Positions 46,974 to 55,795 of a stretch of DNA of 64,000 nucleotides are shown here, piece after piece (the first letter of the stretch is position 1; every line of letters begins with the position of its first letter). Source of the DNA: JAICMB01 sp963802915 (lineage in GTDB: Bacteria > Acidobacteriota > Terriglobia > Bryobacterales > Bryobacteraceae); NCBI GenBank assembly GCA_963802915.1, contig CAWDKQ010000009.1:372001-436000 (forward strand). Direction: 5' to 3'. Made by a program: the position numbers and the translations under genes. The notes under the pieces are model-generated. The model had not been told where the DNA came from. It made no database searches and saw only the letters and a list, made by a program, of their open reading frames with translations.

Positions 46974-47864
46974 ATGGAAGTCACAAATGGACTGAAAGAG
47001 AGCACTCGCGTGACCGCGCCTCTCACGTCGAACACGCTTAGTGTCAACGTCTTTACCGCACCGGGAAAGGCAATGGTAGGCGAGCGGCCGAAGCCCTTCG
47101 GCGAACCGCTCGGCTTTGACCCTATCACGTCGACTTTAATCTTCGGCGAGTACGACGCGGTGCTGGTGGACGCAATGGGCACAGTGGCTGAGGCCGAGGC
47201 TCTCGCGAATTGGGTCGCTCTGCACAACCGCAACCTGGAGACCATCTATATAACGCACGCCCATTTCGACCACTTCTACGGTCTGAGCATTCTGCTCGAC
47301 CGTTTCCCGGGCGCTCGGGCGATAGCAACGCCCAAGGCGCTGGACGCCATGCAGATGTCTTTCTCTCCCACGGTGGAGCGGATGGCCCGCCGGCTCTTTC
47401 CTGGGCAAGTGGCCACCAAGTTGGTTCCACCTGAGCCCTATCAGCACGACACGTTCACTCTCGAGGGCCACGAATTGCGCATCATCGAGCAGGGCCGCAC
47501 CGATAGTCCCGATTCGACGTCTCTATACGTTCCATCGATCGGCCTGATCGTCGCCGGCGACGTCGTGTACAACCAATGCCGCATTTACGTCGGGGACACC
47601 ACCCCCGAGAGCCGAAAGAATTGGATCGCGGCGCTAGACCGGTTAGCAGCGCTGAACCCGGCGATTGTTGTCGCCGGTCACAAGAAGCCTGGCGCGCCTG
47701 ACTCTCCCTCGACGATCCAAGACACCAAGCGTTACCTGCAGGACTTCGATCGGGTGCAGAAAACCGCGACATCCGACCAGGAGCTGTTCGATCAGATGAC
47801 GAAGCTGTACCCGCATTGGGTAGCTAATCAGTCGTGGTTGATGTTCGGATTCCCGCAGCCATAA
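46974..47864 (+). CDS. MBL-fold metallo-hydrolase
   Basis: ATG 46974 has AAAGGAG seven bases upstream. The 296-residue protein shows the metallo-beta-lactamase motif THAHFDHFYG (about residues 88-97), a later Asp ligand in GLIVAGDVVYNQC (about 192-204) and a final His in IVVAGHKKPG (about 236-245). The early part has the EYDAVLVDAMGTVAEAEALANWV strand-helix seen in glyoxalase II-like and related hydrolases. Cytoplasmic, binuclear zinc. It is the third gene of the P460-VOC-MBL run and points to breakdown of a reactive thioester, lactone or similar compound. Confidence 0.88.
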   Translation: MEVTNGLKESTRVTAPLTSNTLSVNVFTAPGKAMVGERPKPFGEPLGFDPITSTLIFGEYDAVLVDAMGTVAEAEALANWVALHNRNLETIYITHAHFDHFYGLSILLDRFPGARAIATPKALDAMQMSFSPTVERMARRLFPGQVATKLVPPEPYQHDTFTLEGHELRIIEQGRTDSPDSTSLYVPSIGLIVAGDVVYNQCRIYVGDTTPESRKNWIAALDRLAALNPAIVVAGHKKPGAPDSPSTIQDTKRYLQDFDRVQKTATSDQELFDQMTKLYPHWVANQSWLMFGFPQP

Positions 47865-47962
47865 CCTACATCGACCGCGAATGTTTCCTTGCGCATAATG
47901 GATGCGACCGGAAACGCCGGTAAAAGAAGCCTGTCCTGTGATGGCGACTCTATAACGGGCAG

Positions 47963-48316
47963 CTAGTTTAGGAGCGATTCCCAGTTGGCTGGCACCCTTC
48001 CCGCGGGTCCAGGTACGGGCTGACTTTCGGGATGCGCGTGCGGCGGAAGCAATTTCACACCTTTGATCATCTCCCCCTTCTCGTAATCGAAGAACCAGTC
48101 TTCGCCCGGCTCAAAGCTGGTTATGATCGGATGCCCGGTCGCCGACGCATGCTTTGATGCATGCTGACTGGGAGAACTGTCACAGCATCCGATGTGCCCA
48201 CACTCCGCACACCGACGGAGATGAAGCCACCAACCTTTCGGTGACGCCAGGCATTCCACACATCCGTCGCCGCTTGGTTTCGAAGCGGGATTAATTCCGC
48301 GGTGATCTTTCTTCAT
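47963..48316 (-). CDS. UBP-type zinc-finger protein
   Basis: ATG 48316 (MKKDHRGINPASK) gives 117 residues. The ZnF-UBP domain is clear: GCVECL, WWLHLRRCAECGHIGCCDSS, HASKHASATGHPIITSFEPG and EDWFFDYEKGE. The Cys/His spacing fits the domain that binds C-terminal tails of ubiquitin in eukaryotes; in bacteria, which lack ubiquitin, the role is unknown. It starts 40 bp after the MDR oxidoreductase gene and is likely co-transcribed with it. Bacterial copies often sit beside oxidoreductases. Confidence 0.88.
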   Translation of the reverse strand: MKKDHRGINPASKPSGDGCVECLASPKGWWLHLRRCAECGHIGCCDSSPSQHASKHASATGHPIITSFEPGEDWFFDYEKGEMIKGVKLLPPHAHPESQPVPGPAGRVPANWESLLN

Positions 48317-48356
48317 TTCAATTTTTTCCTTAGACGTTGCATGTCCCGCAAAGAGT

Positions 48357-49262
48357 TCAAGCCACCAGCAAGATCTTCCCGATACTACCCTTTTCTGCCG
48401 CTGCTTGAGCCTCGGCCGCTTCCCGAAGTGGCAGCTTCTGGCTAATCGGGATAACCAGCTTGCCATCTCGCACCGCTTCGGCCATGAACTCGAGCGTTTT
48501 CCTGTCGAATTTCGAGAATACTGGCGCCACCTTTACCGATGGGTATTTCGCGGCGTTCCGCGGCGCCCCGACAACCGAAGCAAACACTCCTCCCGGCTTG
48601 ACCTTGGCGATCAGCTGCTCGGCGGTTCTTCCGCCGACCGTATCCGCCACCGCATCGAGCGGCGGAAGATTTGCGATGGCGGTGTCGTCGTCGGTTGCGA
48701 CCATCTGATCCGCGCCCACAGTCTTCGCCTCATCCATCTGCCTCTTCAAGATCCCCGCGATCACAGCCGCCCCGCGTTCCTTCGCAGTGAATACCGCCGA
48801 GCGCCCAACACTTCCTGCTGCACCTACGACCATAACCGACTGGCCCGCTTTGATTCCCGTAGCTGCAAGGAGCTGGTTGCCGGTCGTGGTCACCAGTGGC
48901 AGCGCCGCCGCCTGGATCAAATCGAGCCCCTTGGGGATCTTCGCCAAGATCGCTGCATTCACGACACAAAGTTCGGCGTAAGTATTGTCCGCCATGGCGA
49001 ACACCTGGTCGCCGACGGAAAAGCCTTCCACTTGCGGTCCAATCTTGACCACAGTCCCCGCCATATCGACTCCTATGAGGCCGGGGAAATGCATGGGATA
49101 AAAATCCTTCGTTAATCCAGCACGCCGCTTGTAGTCGATCGGATTCACGCTCGCGGAGGCGACCCGCACCAGCACCTCGCCCGGACCCGGCACCGGATCA
49201 GGATAATCCTCAAACTTCAGTACTTCCGGACCTCCATATTGGTGGACGACAATTGCTTTCAT
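48357..49262 (-). CDS. Zinc-independent MDR-type NADP-dependent oxidoreductase (quinone oxidoreductase-like)
   Basis: The 301-residue protein has the MDR N-terminal GroES-like domain (YGGPEVLKFEDYPDPVPGPGEVLV, ASVNPIDYKRRAG), a cofactor-binding Rossmann motif VMVVGAAGSVGRSAV (about 135-149), and a C-terminus ending KGSIGKILLVA. It lacks the structural-zinc cysteines and the catalytic Cys-His pair, as in QOR-like enzymes that reduce quinones or alpha,beta-unsaturated carbonyls. A GGAGATGAA ribosome site overlaps the ATG region. It is the first gene of a two-gene operon with the UBP finger protein and fits the detoxification theme. Confidence 0.9.
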   Translation of the reverse strand: MKAIVVHQYGGPEVLKFEDYPDPVPGPGEVLVRVASASVNPIDYKRRAGLTKDFYPMHFPGLIGVDMAGTVVKIGPQVEGFSVGDQVFAMADNTYAELCVVNAAILAKIPKGLDLIQAAALPLVTTTGNQLLAATGIKAGQSVMVVGAAGSVGRSAVFTAKERGAAVIAGILKRQMDEAKTVGADQMVATDDDTAIANLPPLDAVADTVGGRTAEQLIAKVKPGGVFASVVGAPRNAAKYPSVKVAPVFSKFDRKTLEFMAEAVRDGKLVIPISQKLPLREAAEAQAAAEKGSIGKILLVA

Positions 49263-49732
49263 ATTTCATCTCCTTGTACGGTGCGCACGAAGTCACTGAC
49301 AAAACTTAGATGCGCGAAGCCAGAATTGGTGACCGACGCCATGGGCTCAGCATGGGCTCGTCTTCGCTGGACGTCAGTATTTCGCCGACTCCAGAACATT
49401 CCATATCTCGCACTGCAAGTAAAAACCTGATGAGATACAAGGCGCTATGTATCCCGCTCACGCCATCATGAACTAGTTCATGCACTGCCTCGTAGCCCGG
49501 ATTTTGCACTCGCCTGATAAGTTCGATCCGTTCTTGCGCCGGAAGTTCACGTTCCGCAATCATCGGCACCGGTTGCACCACGACAATGGCAATGGAGTAG
49601 CCATCGCTAAATCACTGAAAACCCGCAATCCCGCGCGCCGGATGATACTCATATGTCCGTAATGTGAGTCGGTGGTTCGACGCGACTGCCCGGTGGTGAA
49701 TAGCCTAAACTCACCGGTACCGCTCCGGGACA
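49263..49732. other. Gap without a convincing gene
   Basis: A minus-strand frame at 49306-49581 (91 codons, containing ELPAQERIELIRRVQNPGYE) is open but matches nothing I know and has no clear ribosome site. It could be a fragment. No repeat or RNA gene was seen. The promoter of the MDR gene should lie in the first 100 bp. Confidence 0.3.
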
Positions 49733-50212
49733 CTAGCGCTCGACGCCGAAGAGTCCGATTTTCGACGCGATGAGGCCATCGACGCTGTATCGACCCGGCC
49801 CGGAGAAGATCAGCCAAACGAGGATCAACGCGTATAGGACCTCGGGAAGGTACAGGAAGTCGTCGAGCCAGGCGAGGACACCGCTCGCCTGGATGCTGGG
49901 GATCCGATTGGTGGCGATCGCGACGATCATGTCGCCCATGAGCATTGCGGCGCAAAGCGGCGTGAGCAGCCCTAGCGCCAGGCCCGCCCCACACGCGAAT
50001 TCGACCGTGGCGACGAAAAGCGCATTGGCGCGCGGGAACGGAATGTGCGATTGGATCAAGGTGTGCTCAAGCACGCCGAACTGGGTTTGTACAAACAGCT
50101 TGGTCCCGCCGGAAATACAGAAAAAGATGCCGATCAGGATGCGGGCCGCAGTCACCGGCATCCATTCCGCGGCGCGTAGCGTCGTCAGTACGTTCTGGAT
50201 CACGTGCATCAT
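49733..50212 (-). CDS. DoxX-family membrane protein
   Basis: ATG 50212 has GGGAGG seven bases upstream. The 159-residue protein has four hydrophobic segments and the DoxX pattern ARILIGIFFCISGGTKLF in helix 1 and VEFACGAGLALGLLTPLCA in helix 2. DoxX proteins are small inner-membrane proteins linked to redox balance and organic peroxide or sulfur metabolism; some join oxidoreductase complexes. It lies 25 bp after a broken DJ-1/PfpI gene and probably shares its promoter. Confidence 0.85.
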   Translation of the reverse strand: MMHVIQNVLTTLRAAEWMPVTAARILIGIFFCISGGTKLFVQTQFGVLEHTLIQSHIPFPRANALFVATVEFACGAGLALGLLTPLCAAMLMGDMIVAIATNRIPSIQASGVLAWLDDFLYLPEVLYALILVWLIFSGPGRYSVDGLIASKIGLFGVER

Positions 50213-50237
50213 TCAACAGCCTCCCAAAATAGTTTCG

Positions 50238-50382
50238 CTAACCCACAACCACTCCACCAGCCTTGGGATCGTTCTTGCGAACGATGAAGGCGAGCAGAAA
50301 CATTATGCTCGCCGCGAAGCCGGTCTTGCGGCCAGTGTCGCCCAATTGATCGTGGGACGTCAGCACCAACAGTATTGTTCAT
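50238..50382 (-). pseudogene. DJ-1/PfpI-family remnant
   Basis: ATG 50382 has a strong AAAGGAG and reads MNNTV. A change of frame then gives LVLTSHDQLGDTGRKTGF, the typical N-terminus of type 1 glutamine amidotransferase-like (DJ-1/PfpI) proteins. After 20 residues this passes into an unrelated hydrophobic stretch (AASIMFLLAFIV) and a stop at 50238. More than 150 residues are missing, including the catalytic Cys. The 5' signals remain and now probably drive the DoxX gene. Confidence 0.65.
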
Positions 50383-50452
50383 GTTCGTTCTCCTTTGTTT
50401 CGGTATTACCGTCGACTGCGAGCACTGGTCAGCGATTGCTCGTAGCTCTGAG

Positions 50453-50468
50453 CGCAAGTCGCTCACCA
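50453..50468 (-). promoter_or_regulatory. Candidate sigma-54 promoter before the PfpI remnant/DoxX
   Basis: On the minus strand TGGTGAGCGACTTGCG has TGG and TTGC with GG-N10-GC spacing. It ends about 70 bp before the PfpI ATG. The -24 box matches poorly beyond TGG, so support is moderate. Confidence 0.4.
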
Positions 50469-50728
50469 TGACGAAGGTATGAAACGAAAGACTGACGTAG
50501 AGACCTTGGCACACTATTGTCAAAGTCCCGACACCGACTGCCGTCACCTCCCGCTTATGCCCCTCGTATCTTTGACATAGTACGCGCGGAACGCATGGAA
50601 TCAGATCTGCAAACCAATCGACGTCGGCGCAATACTTAAACTCGAAGGATGGATCACCCACGCGAGAAGCGGCTTCGAGAGAATAGGTGGTGGCTCGTCC
50701 GCCGCATATATTTCCGGGAAGGCATCTG

Positions 50729-52483
50729 ATGGGACAACTTCTATCAATCAATGTCGGGCTTCCTCGTGACGTGGCATGGAGGGGCGAGAAAGTCCATACC
50801 GCGATCTGGAAGCAGCCGGTGCAGGGCAGGATTGCAGTCCGTCGCCTGAATGTGGAAGGCGATGGGCAAGGGGATCTCGCTGGGCATGGAGGCGAGCACC
50901 GCGCGGTGATGGTGTACCAAATGGACGCTTATCGCTACTGGGAGGCTCAGCTCGGCCGCAACGATTTTTCATTCGGACAGTTTGGTGAGAACTTTACGGT
51001 TGACGGCTTACCCGATGATGAGGTTTGCATCGGGGATCGGTATCGCATCGGAAGCGCGCTGTTCGAGGTGACTCAGCCGCGCGTCACATGCTATCGCGTG
51101 GGTATTAGAATGGCAGACCCGGCTATGCCTGCTCTGCTCGTGTCACATCACCGGCCTGGCTTCTACTTTCGCGTGCTGGAAGAGGGTGAAGTTGGCGCTG
51201 GCGAAGAAATCACGAAAGTGGCGGATGGCCCCGAACACATCACTGTGGCCGACATTGATGCGCTCCTGTATTTGCCAAACCCCTCGCGCGAACAACTTGA
51301 ACGCTCGCTGCGAGTGCCGGCACTCAGCCAGGGATGGAAAACGTCTCTAAAGGCAATTGCAGAGCAGAAGACTTCGCAGGGAGGGAATCCCGGGCTCAAA
51401 GATTCGAGCGGCCCGCCACCAGCCTGGCCAGGTTTCCGGCCATTACGCATCGCCACGGTAGATGGAGAAGCTGCCAATGTGTTCTCGTTGTCCATCGAAC
51501 AGACGGACGGGACATCTCTTCCTGCGGCACTACCGGGACAGTTTCTCGTTCTAAGGCTGCGCACGACACCCAACGGCCCAACGCTGCTCCGGAATTACTC
51601 GATGTCAGGCATGCCGGGCGCCAGAACTTATCGCGTAAGTGTCAAGCGAGAGACGAACGGGGTCGTCAGCTCGTATCTTTGCGATCACATACACGCGGGC
51701 GACATTCTGGATGTGAGCGCGCCGCGGGGAGGTTTTATTCTGAGATCCGGCGATGGTCCAGTCGTCTTGCTTAGTGCCGGCATCGGGGCAACCCCGGTAC
51801 TCGCCATGTTGCACTCGCTGTCCTCCGCGGCGTCACGTCGTGAGATCTGGTGGATCTACGGAGCGCGTAACCGGGCAGAGCACCCGTTTGCAAAAGAGTC
51901 GCGCGGACTCTTGCGAACCCTGGTGAACAGCCGAAGCCATATTGTCTACAGCAAGCCCGATCCAGCGGATGAACCAGGTGCGGATTACGACTCGGTGGGG
52001 CATGTGGACACGCCTTTGCTCGATCGCCTCGGCGTGGCTCGCGATGCGGATTTCTACTTGTGCGGTCCACCATCATTTCTCCGCGACCTGACTTCGGGCT
52101 TGAAGACCTGGGGCGCCAGTTCCACACGAATTCACGAGGAGGTGTTTGGGCCGGAAACGCCGATCACACCGGGGATTGCGCCATCCTCCCACCCGCCGGT
52201 TCACCCTCCGGTGGGGAAACCTGGCACCGGACCACACATTTCGTTTACCCGAAGCGGGCTCACGGTTTCGTGGGATTCACGGTTTTCCAGTTTGCTGGAA
52301 CTTGCGGAAGCTTGCGACGTCCCCGTTCAGTGGTCATGCCGCACAGGAGTCTGCCATACCTGCGAGTGCGCATTGATCGGAGGAGGTGTCCAATATCAAC
52401 CCGATCCACTTGAGCCACCGGCCGCCGGGAATGTGTTGATCTGTTGTTCGACGCCTTCTGGCGATGTCGAGGTTGATCTGTGA
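50729..52483 (+). CDS. MOSC - ferredoxin reductase - [2Fe-2S] ferredoxin fusion oxidoreductase
   Basis: ATG 50729 gives 584 residues. Order: MOSC domain of YiiM type (about 1-200; GDGQGDLAGHGGEHRAV, FGENFTVDGL, RVTCYRVGIRM with a conserved Cys); FAD/NAD reductase domain (about 235-470; LRNYSMSG binds FAD, VVLLSAGIGATPVLAML binds NAD(P)); ferredoxin domain (about 500-584) with CRTGVCHTCECAL and a distant ICC for the cluster. YiiM/YcbX proteins reduce N-hydroxylated compounds using a molybdenum cofactor, so this chain would carry its own electron supply. The 346-bp region upstream has no gene but holds an inverted pair TGTCAAAG/CTTTGACA (50518 and 50570). Confidence 0.92.
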   Translation: MGQLLSINVGLPRDVAWRGEKVHTAIWKQPVQGRIAVRRLNVEGDGQGDLAGHGGEHRAVMVYQMDAYRYWEAQLGRNDFSFGQFGENFTVDGLPDDEVCIGDRYRIGSALFEVTQPRVTCYRVGIRMADPAMPALLVSHHRPGFYFRVLEEGEVGAGEEITKVADGPEHITVADIDALLYLPNPSREQLERSLRVPALSQGWKTSLKAIAEQKTSQGGNPGLKDSSGPPPAWPGFRPLRIATVDGEAANVFSLSIEQTDGTSLPAALPGQFLVLRLRTTPNGPTLLRNYSMSGMPGARTYRVSVKRETNGVVSSYLCDHIHAGDILDVSAPRGGFILRSGDGPVVLLSAGIGATPVLAMLHSLSSAASRREIWWIYGARNRAEHPFAKESRGLLRTLVNSRSHIVYSKPDPADEPGADYDSVGHVDTPLLDRLGVARDADFYLCGPPSFLRDLTSGLKTWGASSTRIHEEVFGPETPITPGIAPSSHPPVHPPVGKPGTGPHISFTRSGLTVSWDSRFSSLLELAEACDVPVQWSCRTGVCHTCECALIGGGVQYQPDPLEPPAAGNVLICCSTPSGDVEVDL

Positions 52484-52498
52484 TTGTCGACCGCTGAA

Positions 52499-53124
52499 CT
52501 ACTCGCGTAACCTCTTTAGACCACTCACGTAGGGATTGCCTCGCTCGTAGAAACGCAGTTTGCGATCCACGTTGCGCGTCAAACCTATCCGTACACTTTC
52601 GCCGATGTCGCCCGTTTTCCGTCGGCTCGTCGCGAGCCAGAGCGGACCGGCGGCACACAGATCTAGACCATCCTGCCTGAAATCAATCTGCATGGCCTGG
52701 GTTAGCCGGCCTGGACCACGGGCTAAATCAAGCAGGCCTGCCCCACCGCGGAAGCGTTGCATCCGATCGATTCCCTCTATTGGTTCGAGGGCACGCAAGA
52801 GGACTCCCGCCCCGACTCCGGCCGTCTCGCTCGTCACGTTCAGCATGAACGACGAACCGTAAGTGAAATATACGTGAGCGTGTCCTCGCTCAAGAAATAG
52901 TGAGGCGTTGCCCCGCGTCTCTCCGCGGAATGCGTGACCGGCGGAATCGCCAACCGGATAAGCCTCCGTCTCGACGATGCGCCCGCTTAGCCTTCCATCA
53001 TCGGTATTATGGACCGCTACTTTGCCAATCAGGTGCGCGCTAACTCCACAGTATCCACCGGGAGTTCCGTTCGACGGAGACGCCGAAGACGACCAAGGGG
53101 AATCGACTCGCCTACGCGTTTCAT
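52499..53124 (-). pseudogene. 3-methyladenine DNA glycosylase (MPG/AAG type), one frameshift
   Basis: ATG 53124 reads MKRVGESIPLGRLRRL, then RRTELPVDTVELAR. One base is missing in the run GCGCGC at about 53034-53040, after which the frame continues as LIGKVAVHN to the stop at 52499. The body has RIVETEAYPVGDSAGHAF (catalytic Glu), RGETRGNASLF, HVYFTYGSSFMLNV and GVLLRALEPIEG, all typical of the family. It removes alkylated bases such as 3-methyladenine. The homopolymer-like context suggests a sequencing slip. Upstream in-frame sequence in the second frame (to 53260) belongs to the neighbouring oxidoreductase gene. Confidence 0.85.
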
Positions 53125-53135
53125 CTATCTCTGCG

Positions 53136-54536
53136 CTACCGCGGAGCACCAGCGGCGGCCGAAAGCGGCTGGAGTTCGCCGAGCATTGTAGGGATGAGTT
53201 CCGAAACGGTCGGGTGAATGTGGACGGCACGCTGAATGACCGTGTACGGAGCTCTGGCATACATCACGTCAAGGATCGAGTGAATGGCCTCGTCGCCGCC
53301 AGTTCCAAGGATGGCAGCTCCCAGTATCTCGTGAGTTTCGGCATCCACCATGATCTTCATAAAACCTTGCGTCTCGCCCTTCTCAACGGCCCGACCGACC
53401 TTCGTCATAGGCCGCCGGCCAATAAGCGCGCGGCGGCCGCTCTTGCGAACTTCTTCCTCCGTCAAGCCCGCACGGCCGAGCGGAGGGTCAATGTACAGAG
53501 CATAAGCCGTAATGCGATCGCTGACCTTGCGCGAGTCATTGTCCAGAAGATTCGCCCCGACGATTTCAAAGTCGTTGAAGGCAGTGTGGGTAAATGCGCC
53601 TTTCCCATTGCAATCCCCTAACGCCCAGATTCCCGGGACGCTGGTGCGCAACTGGTCATCAACGACAATATACCCGCGTTTATCGACGGCAACGCCTGCC
53701 TCTGTAAGGCCGAGGTCATCAGTATTTGGGCGGCGCCCCACCGCCAGCAGGACGTGTGACCCGCTTACCGCGGGATCGCCACTGGCGCAGTCAACGTGGG
53801 TGAGAATGTCATCGCCGTGCTTCGAAAAGCCAATACAAGTTGCGTTCAGCCGAACGTTGACGCCTTCGTGCTCGAGGATCTCCCGGATGGCATCCGAAAC
53901 ATCCTCATCCTCGTGGCGAGCCAGGTGCGACGCTGTCTCGATAATGGTCACTTCACTACCAAACCTACGGTACATTTGCGCGAATTCCAGGCCCACGTAG
54001 CCGCCGCCTATGATGATCAGGTGACGCGGAAGAAAGTCGACGTCCATGATGGAGCTGTTGTTGAGGTGCGGGACTGCGTCGATACCAGGCATCTGAGGCG
54101 ACACGGCGCGGCCACCCACGTTGATGAAGATGCGATCCGCCGTGAGCCTTTCCGGGCCGACGCTTACCTCTTTTGAGGACACGAAGCGAGCGTGGCCTTG
54201 GTACACGGTGCAGTTTGTCATCCCTCTCAGCCAGCTCTCGATGCCGGTTCTCGACTGCCCCGAAATCGCGTCCTTCCTCGATTTGACGAGCTTCATGTCG
54301 ACGCTCGCCGGGCCGTTGTTGAGCACTCCGAAATCGGCAGCGCGACGAACCATGTGGGCCCCATGCGCACTTGCGATCATCGTCTTGGTGGGTGTGCAGC
54401 CGGTATTGATACACGTGCCGCCGAACAATTTGCGCTCAATGATCGCAACTTTCATTCCCGCCCCTGCCAGGCGCTCCGCCAGGAAAGGACCAGCCTGACC
54501 GGTTCCAATGATAATCGCGTCGTAGGTCTTAGTCAT
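53136..54536 (-). CDS. Class I pyridine nucleotide-disulfide oxidoreductase (mercuric reductase-like)
   Basis: The 466-residue flavoprotein has an FAD motif (AIIIGTGQAGPFLAERLA), the redox-active pair GGTCINTGCTPTKTMIAS (CxxxxC, about 41-46), an NAD(P) motif (LIIIGGGYVGLEFAQMY), the second FAD motif (GIWALGDCNGKGAFTH) and the dimer-interface HIHPTVSELIP. It lacks the N-terminal HMA domain and C-terminal Cys pair of true MerA, so mercury reduction is unlikely. Related enzymes are poorly defined FAD-dependent reductases. The glycosylase gene begins 11 bp after its stop, so the two are co-transcribed. Confidence 0.9.
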   Translation of the reverse strand: MTKTYDAIIIGTGQAGPFLAERLAGAGMKVAIIERKLFGGTCINTGCTPTKTMIASAHGAHMVRRAADFGVLNNGPASVDMKLVKSRKDAISGQSRTGIESWLRGMTNCTVYQGHARFVSSKEVSVGPERLTADRIFINVGGRAVSPQMPGIDAVPHLNNSSIMDVDFLPRHLIIIGGGYVGLEFAQMYRRFGSEVTIIETASHLARHEDEDVSDAIREILEHEGVNVRLNATCIGFSKHGDDILTHVDCASGDPAVSGSHVLLAVGRRPNTDDLGLTEAGVAVDKRGYIVVDDQLRTSVPGIWALGDCNGKGAFTHTAFNDFEIVGANLLDNDSRKVSDRITAYALYIDPPLGRAGLTEEEVRKSGRRALIGRRPMTKVGRAVEKGETQGFMKIMVDAETHEILGAAILGTGGDEAIHSILDVMYARAPYTVIQRAVHIHPTVSELIPTMLGELQPLSAAAGAPR

Positions 54537-54601
54537 TAAACTCCCCTTTGTTTGGCGGCTTGGGCTCTTTATGGCGGAGGCTCACCGCGCGAAATCGAAG
54601 G

Positions 54602-54617
54602 TGCAGTTGCGGGGCCG
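54602..54617 (-). promoter_or_regulatory. Candidate sigma-54 promoter of the disulfide oxidoreductase
   Basis: On the minus strand CGGCCCCGCAACTGCA has GGC and TGCA with GG-N10-GC spacing and ends 65 bp before the ATG. The first T is C and the -12 T-pair is CT, so it is weaker than the P460 site. The rest of the 54537-54787 gap shows no gene. Confidence 0.3.
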
Positions 54618-54787
54618 CGGCATTCGCAAGGTTCTTAGGCCCGGAAGTGGCGTTCTACATTGCATCTGGATGGTGCCGTCGGTTTCAAGAGTATCGAGCA
54701 AAGTGGCTGCTGACGAATCTCCGACGCGGTATTTCACCGGCTGTCATTCCGCAGCACTTCATCTCGAAGTGCGGTCAACGTACCTGG

Positions 54788-55369
54788 TTAAACGGCTTTT
54801 GGCTTCTTGTTCCATCCATGAAAGGCCGATAAGTCGCCGGCGTTCCAGGCCTCGCGGAGTCCGGGAGTCTTCAGGTCCCAGTCGGGACGGATCTCGCGTG
54901 TCACGGCGCGCAGGTCTTGCCAAAGGTCGGCGACTGAAGGCCGGCCCCAGAACCAATAGCCGTTGTAGACGCTGTGGATGATGAGTCCCGGCTTGAGCAC
55001 GAGCGTGTGCGGAATCATCGGATTATTTTCCGGGTCGGTGTACTCCGCAATGTCGAGGTCCTTCTGAACGATTCTTTCGGGGTCGGAGAGGAAGGTCCAC
55101 TGGGCGCCCACCGACGCGCGGAACTCCTGCAGAGTGTGGTGGTCGTCGGTGGAGATGGTGGCGATCTGGGTGTATGCTACGGCGATCTTGGGATAAAACG
55201 CGGCAAGTTCCAGATGCTGCTGGTGTTCCTTCGGGCAATAGTGGCCGCGCGCAAGCGTCAGGATCAGGGGATCGTCGCCCTGGAGTTCGCCGAGTTTGCG
55301 CGGTGTGCCCGTGTGATCGGGCAACTGATAGTCGGGAAAAACGTTTCCGGGTAGGAGGTCATGGCGCAT
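54788..55369 (-). CDS. Redoxin/AhpC-TSA-like thioredoxin-fold protein
   Basis: The 193-residue protein has the peroxiredoxin pattern LPDHTGTPRKLGELQGDDPLI and a single candidate peroxidatic Cys in LARGHYCPKEHQQHL (about residue 45). There the usual PxxxTxxC is replaced, so peroxidase activity is uncertain. A thioredoxin-like core follows (VAYTQIATISTDDHHT, WTFLSDPERIVQKDLDIAEY). Cytoplasmic. It is the third gene of the aldo/keto reductase-SnoaL-redoxin run, 25 bp after the SnoaL gene, and suits removal of peroxides or reactive carbonyls. Confidence 0.85.
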   Translation of the reverse strand: MRHDLLPGNVFPDYQLPDHTGTPRKLGELQGDDPLILTLARGHYCPKEHQQHLELAAFYPKIAVAYTQIATISTDDHHTLQEFRASVGAQWTFLSDPERIVQKDLDIAEYTDPENNPMIPHTLVLKPGLIIHSVYNGYWFWGRPSVADLWQDLRAVTREIRPDWDLKTPGLREAWNAGDLSAFHGWNKKPKAV

Positions 55370-55394
55370 AATTCAATTCTGCCTCACTGCCGCG

Positions 55395-55793
55395 TCACGC
55401 CATCCGTTCGACCCACTGAGCGCGCCATGCGGGAGCCTCGAAGGGGTCCGCGAAGTACTGTGTTTCCCGCGCAACCTTGTCGTCCTTGAACTCCATGATG
55501 CTCACCGTGTAGGACGGTTTGCCGTCATAGGTCACGACGAGTTCGGTGACCCAAAGATCGCCACTGCCAATGATTCGCTGGACAGTAAACCGCTTCTTGC
55601 TCGGCTGACTAGCGCGTTGGTTCTGTATGTTGCTTCGACCCCGGGTTAGCTCGCCAGACTGAGGGTATTCCAGCACCGCGTCCTCGCGATAGATGCGGTG
55701 CTCCGTCTCAAAATCGTTGGCATCGGACGCGGCCCAATGCCGATCGAGTTCCGCACGGATCTCTTGATCTCGCGCTCCGGAACACTGTTGCAT
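55395..55793 (-). CDS. SnoaL/NTF2-like domain protein
   Basis: I choose ATG 55793 because GGAAG sits six bases upstream; ATG 55799 overlaps the aldo/keto reductase stop but has the GGAAG abutting it. The product (132 residues) is one NTF2-like cone fold: LDRHWAASDANDFETEHRIYREDAVLEYPQSGE, then strands with LWVTELVVTYDG and a closing VARETQYFADPFEAPAWRAQWVERM. Such domains act as small hydrolases/isomerases or just bind ligands; no catalytic set is obvious. It is translated with the reductase upstream. Confidence 0.85.
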   Translation of the reverse strand: MQQCSGARDQEIRAELDRHWAASDANDFETEHRIYREDAVLEYPQSGELTRGRSNIQNQRASQPSKKRFTVQRIIGSGDLWVTELVVTYDGKPSYTVSIMEFKDDKVARETQYFADPFEAPAWRAQWVERMA

Positions 55794-55795
55794 GA

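Noticed and set aside
49306..49581. 91-codon minus-strand frame as a gene
   Set aside because: No family resemblance and no ribosome site, and it starts in a region without other coding signs. Kept only as part of a described gap.
50507..50522. TGGCACACTATTGTCA as a sigma-54 site for the MOSC fusion gene
   Set aside because: The -12 GC is out of place (GG-N10 is followed by TC), and it lies over 200 bp from the start.
53136..54536. Mercury resistance (merA)
   Set aside because: The protein lacks the C-terminal Cys pair and HMA domain of MerA, and no mer genes are nearby.
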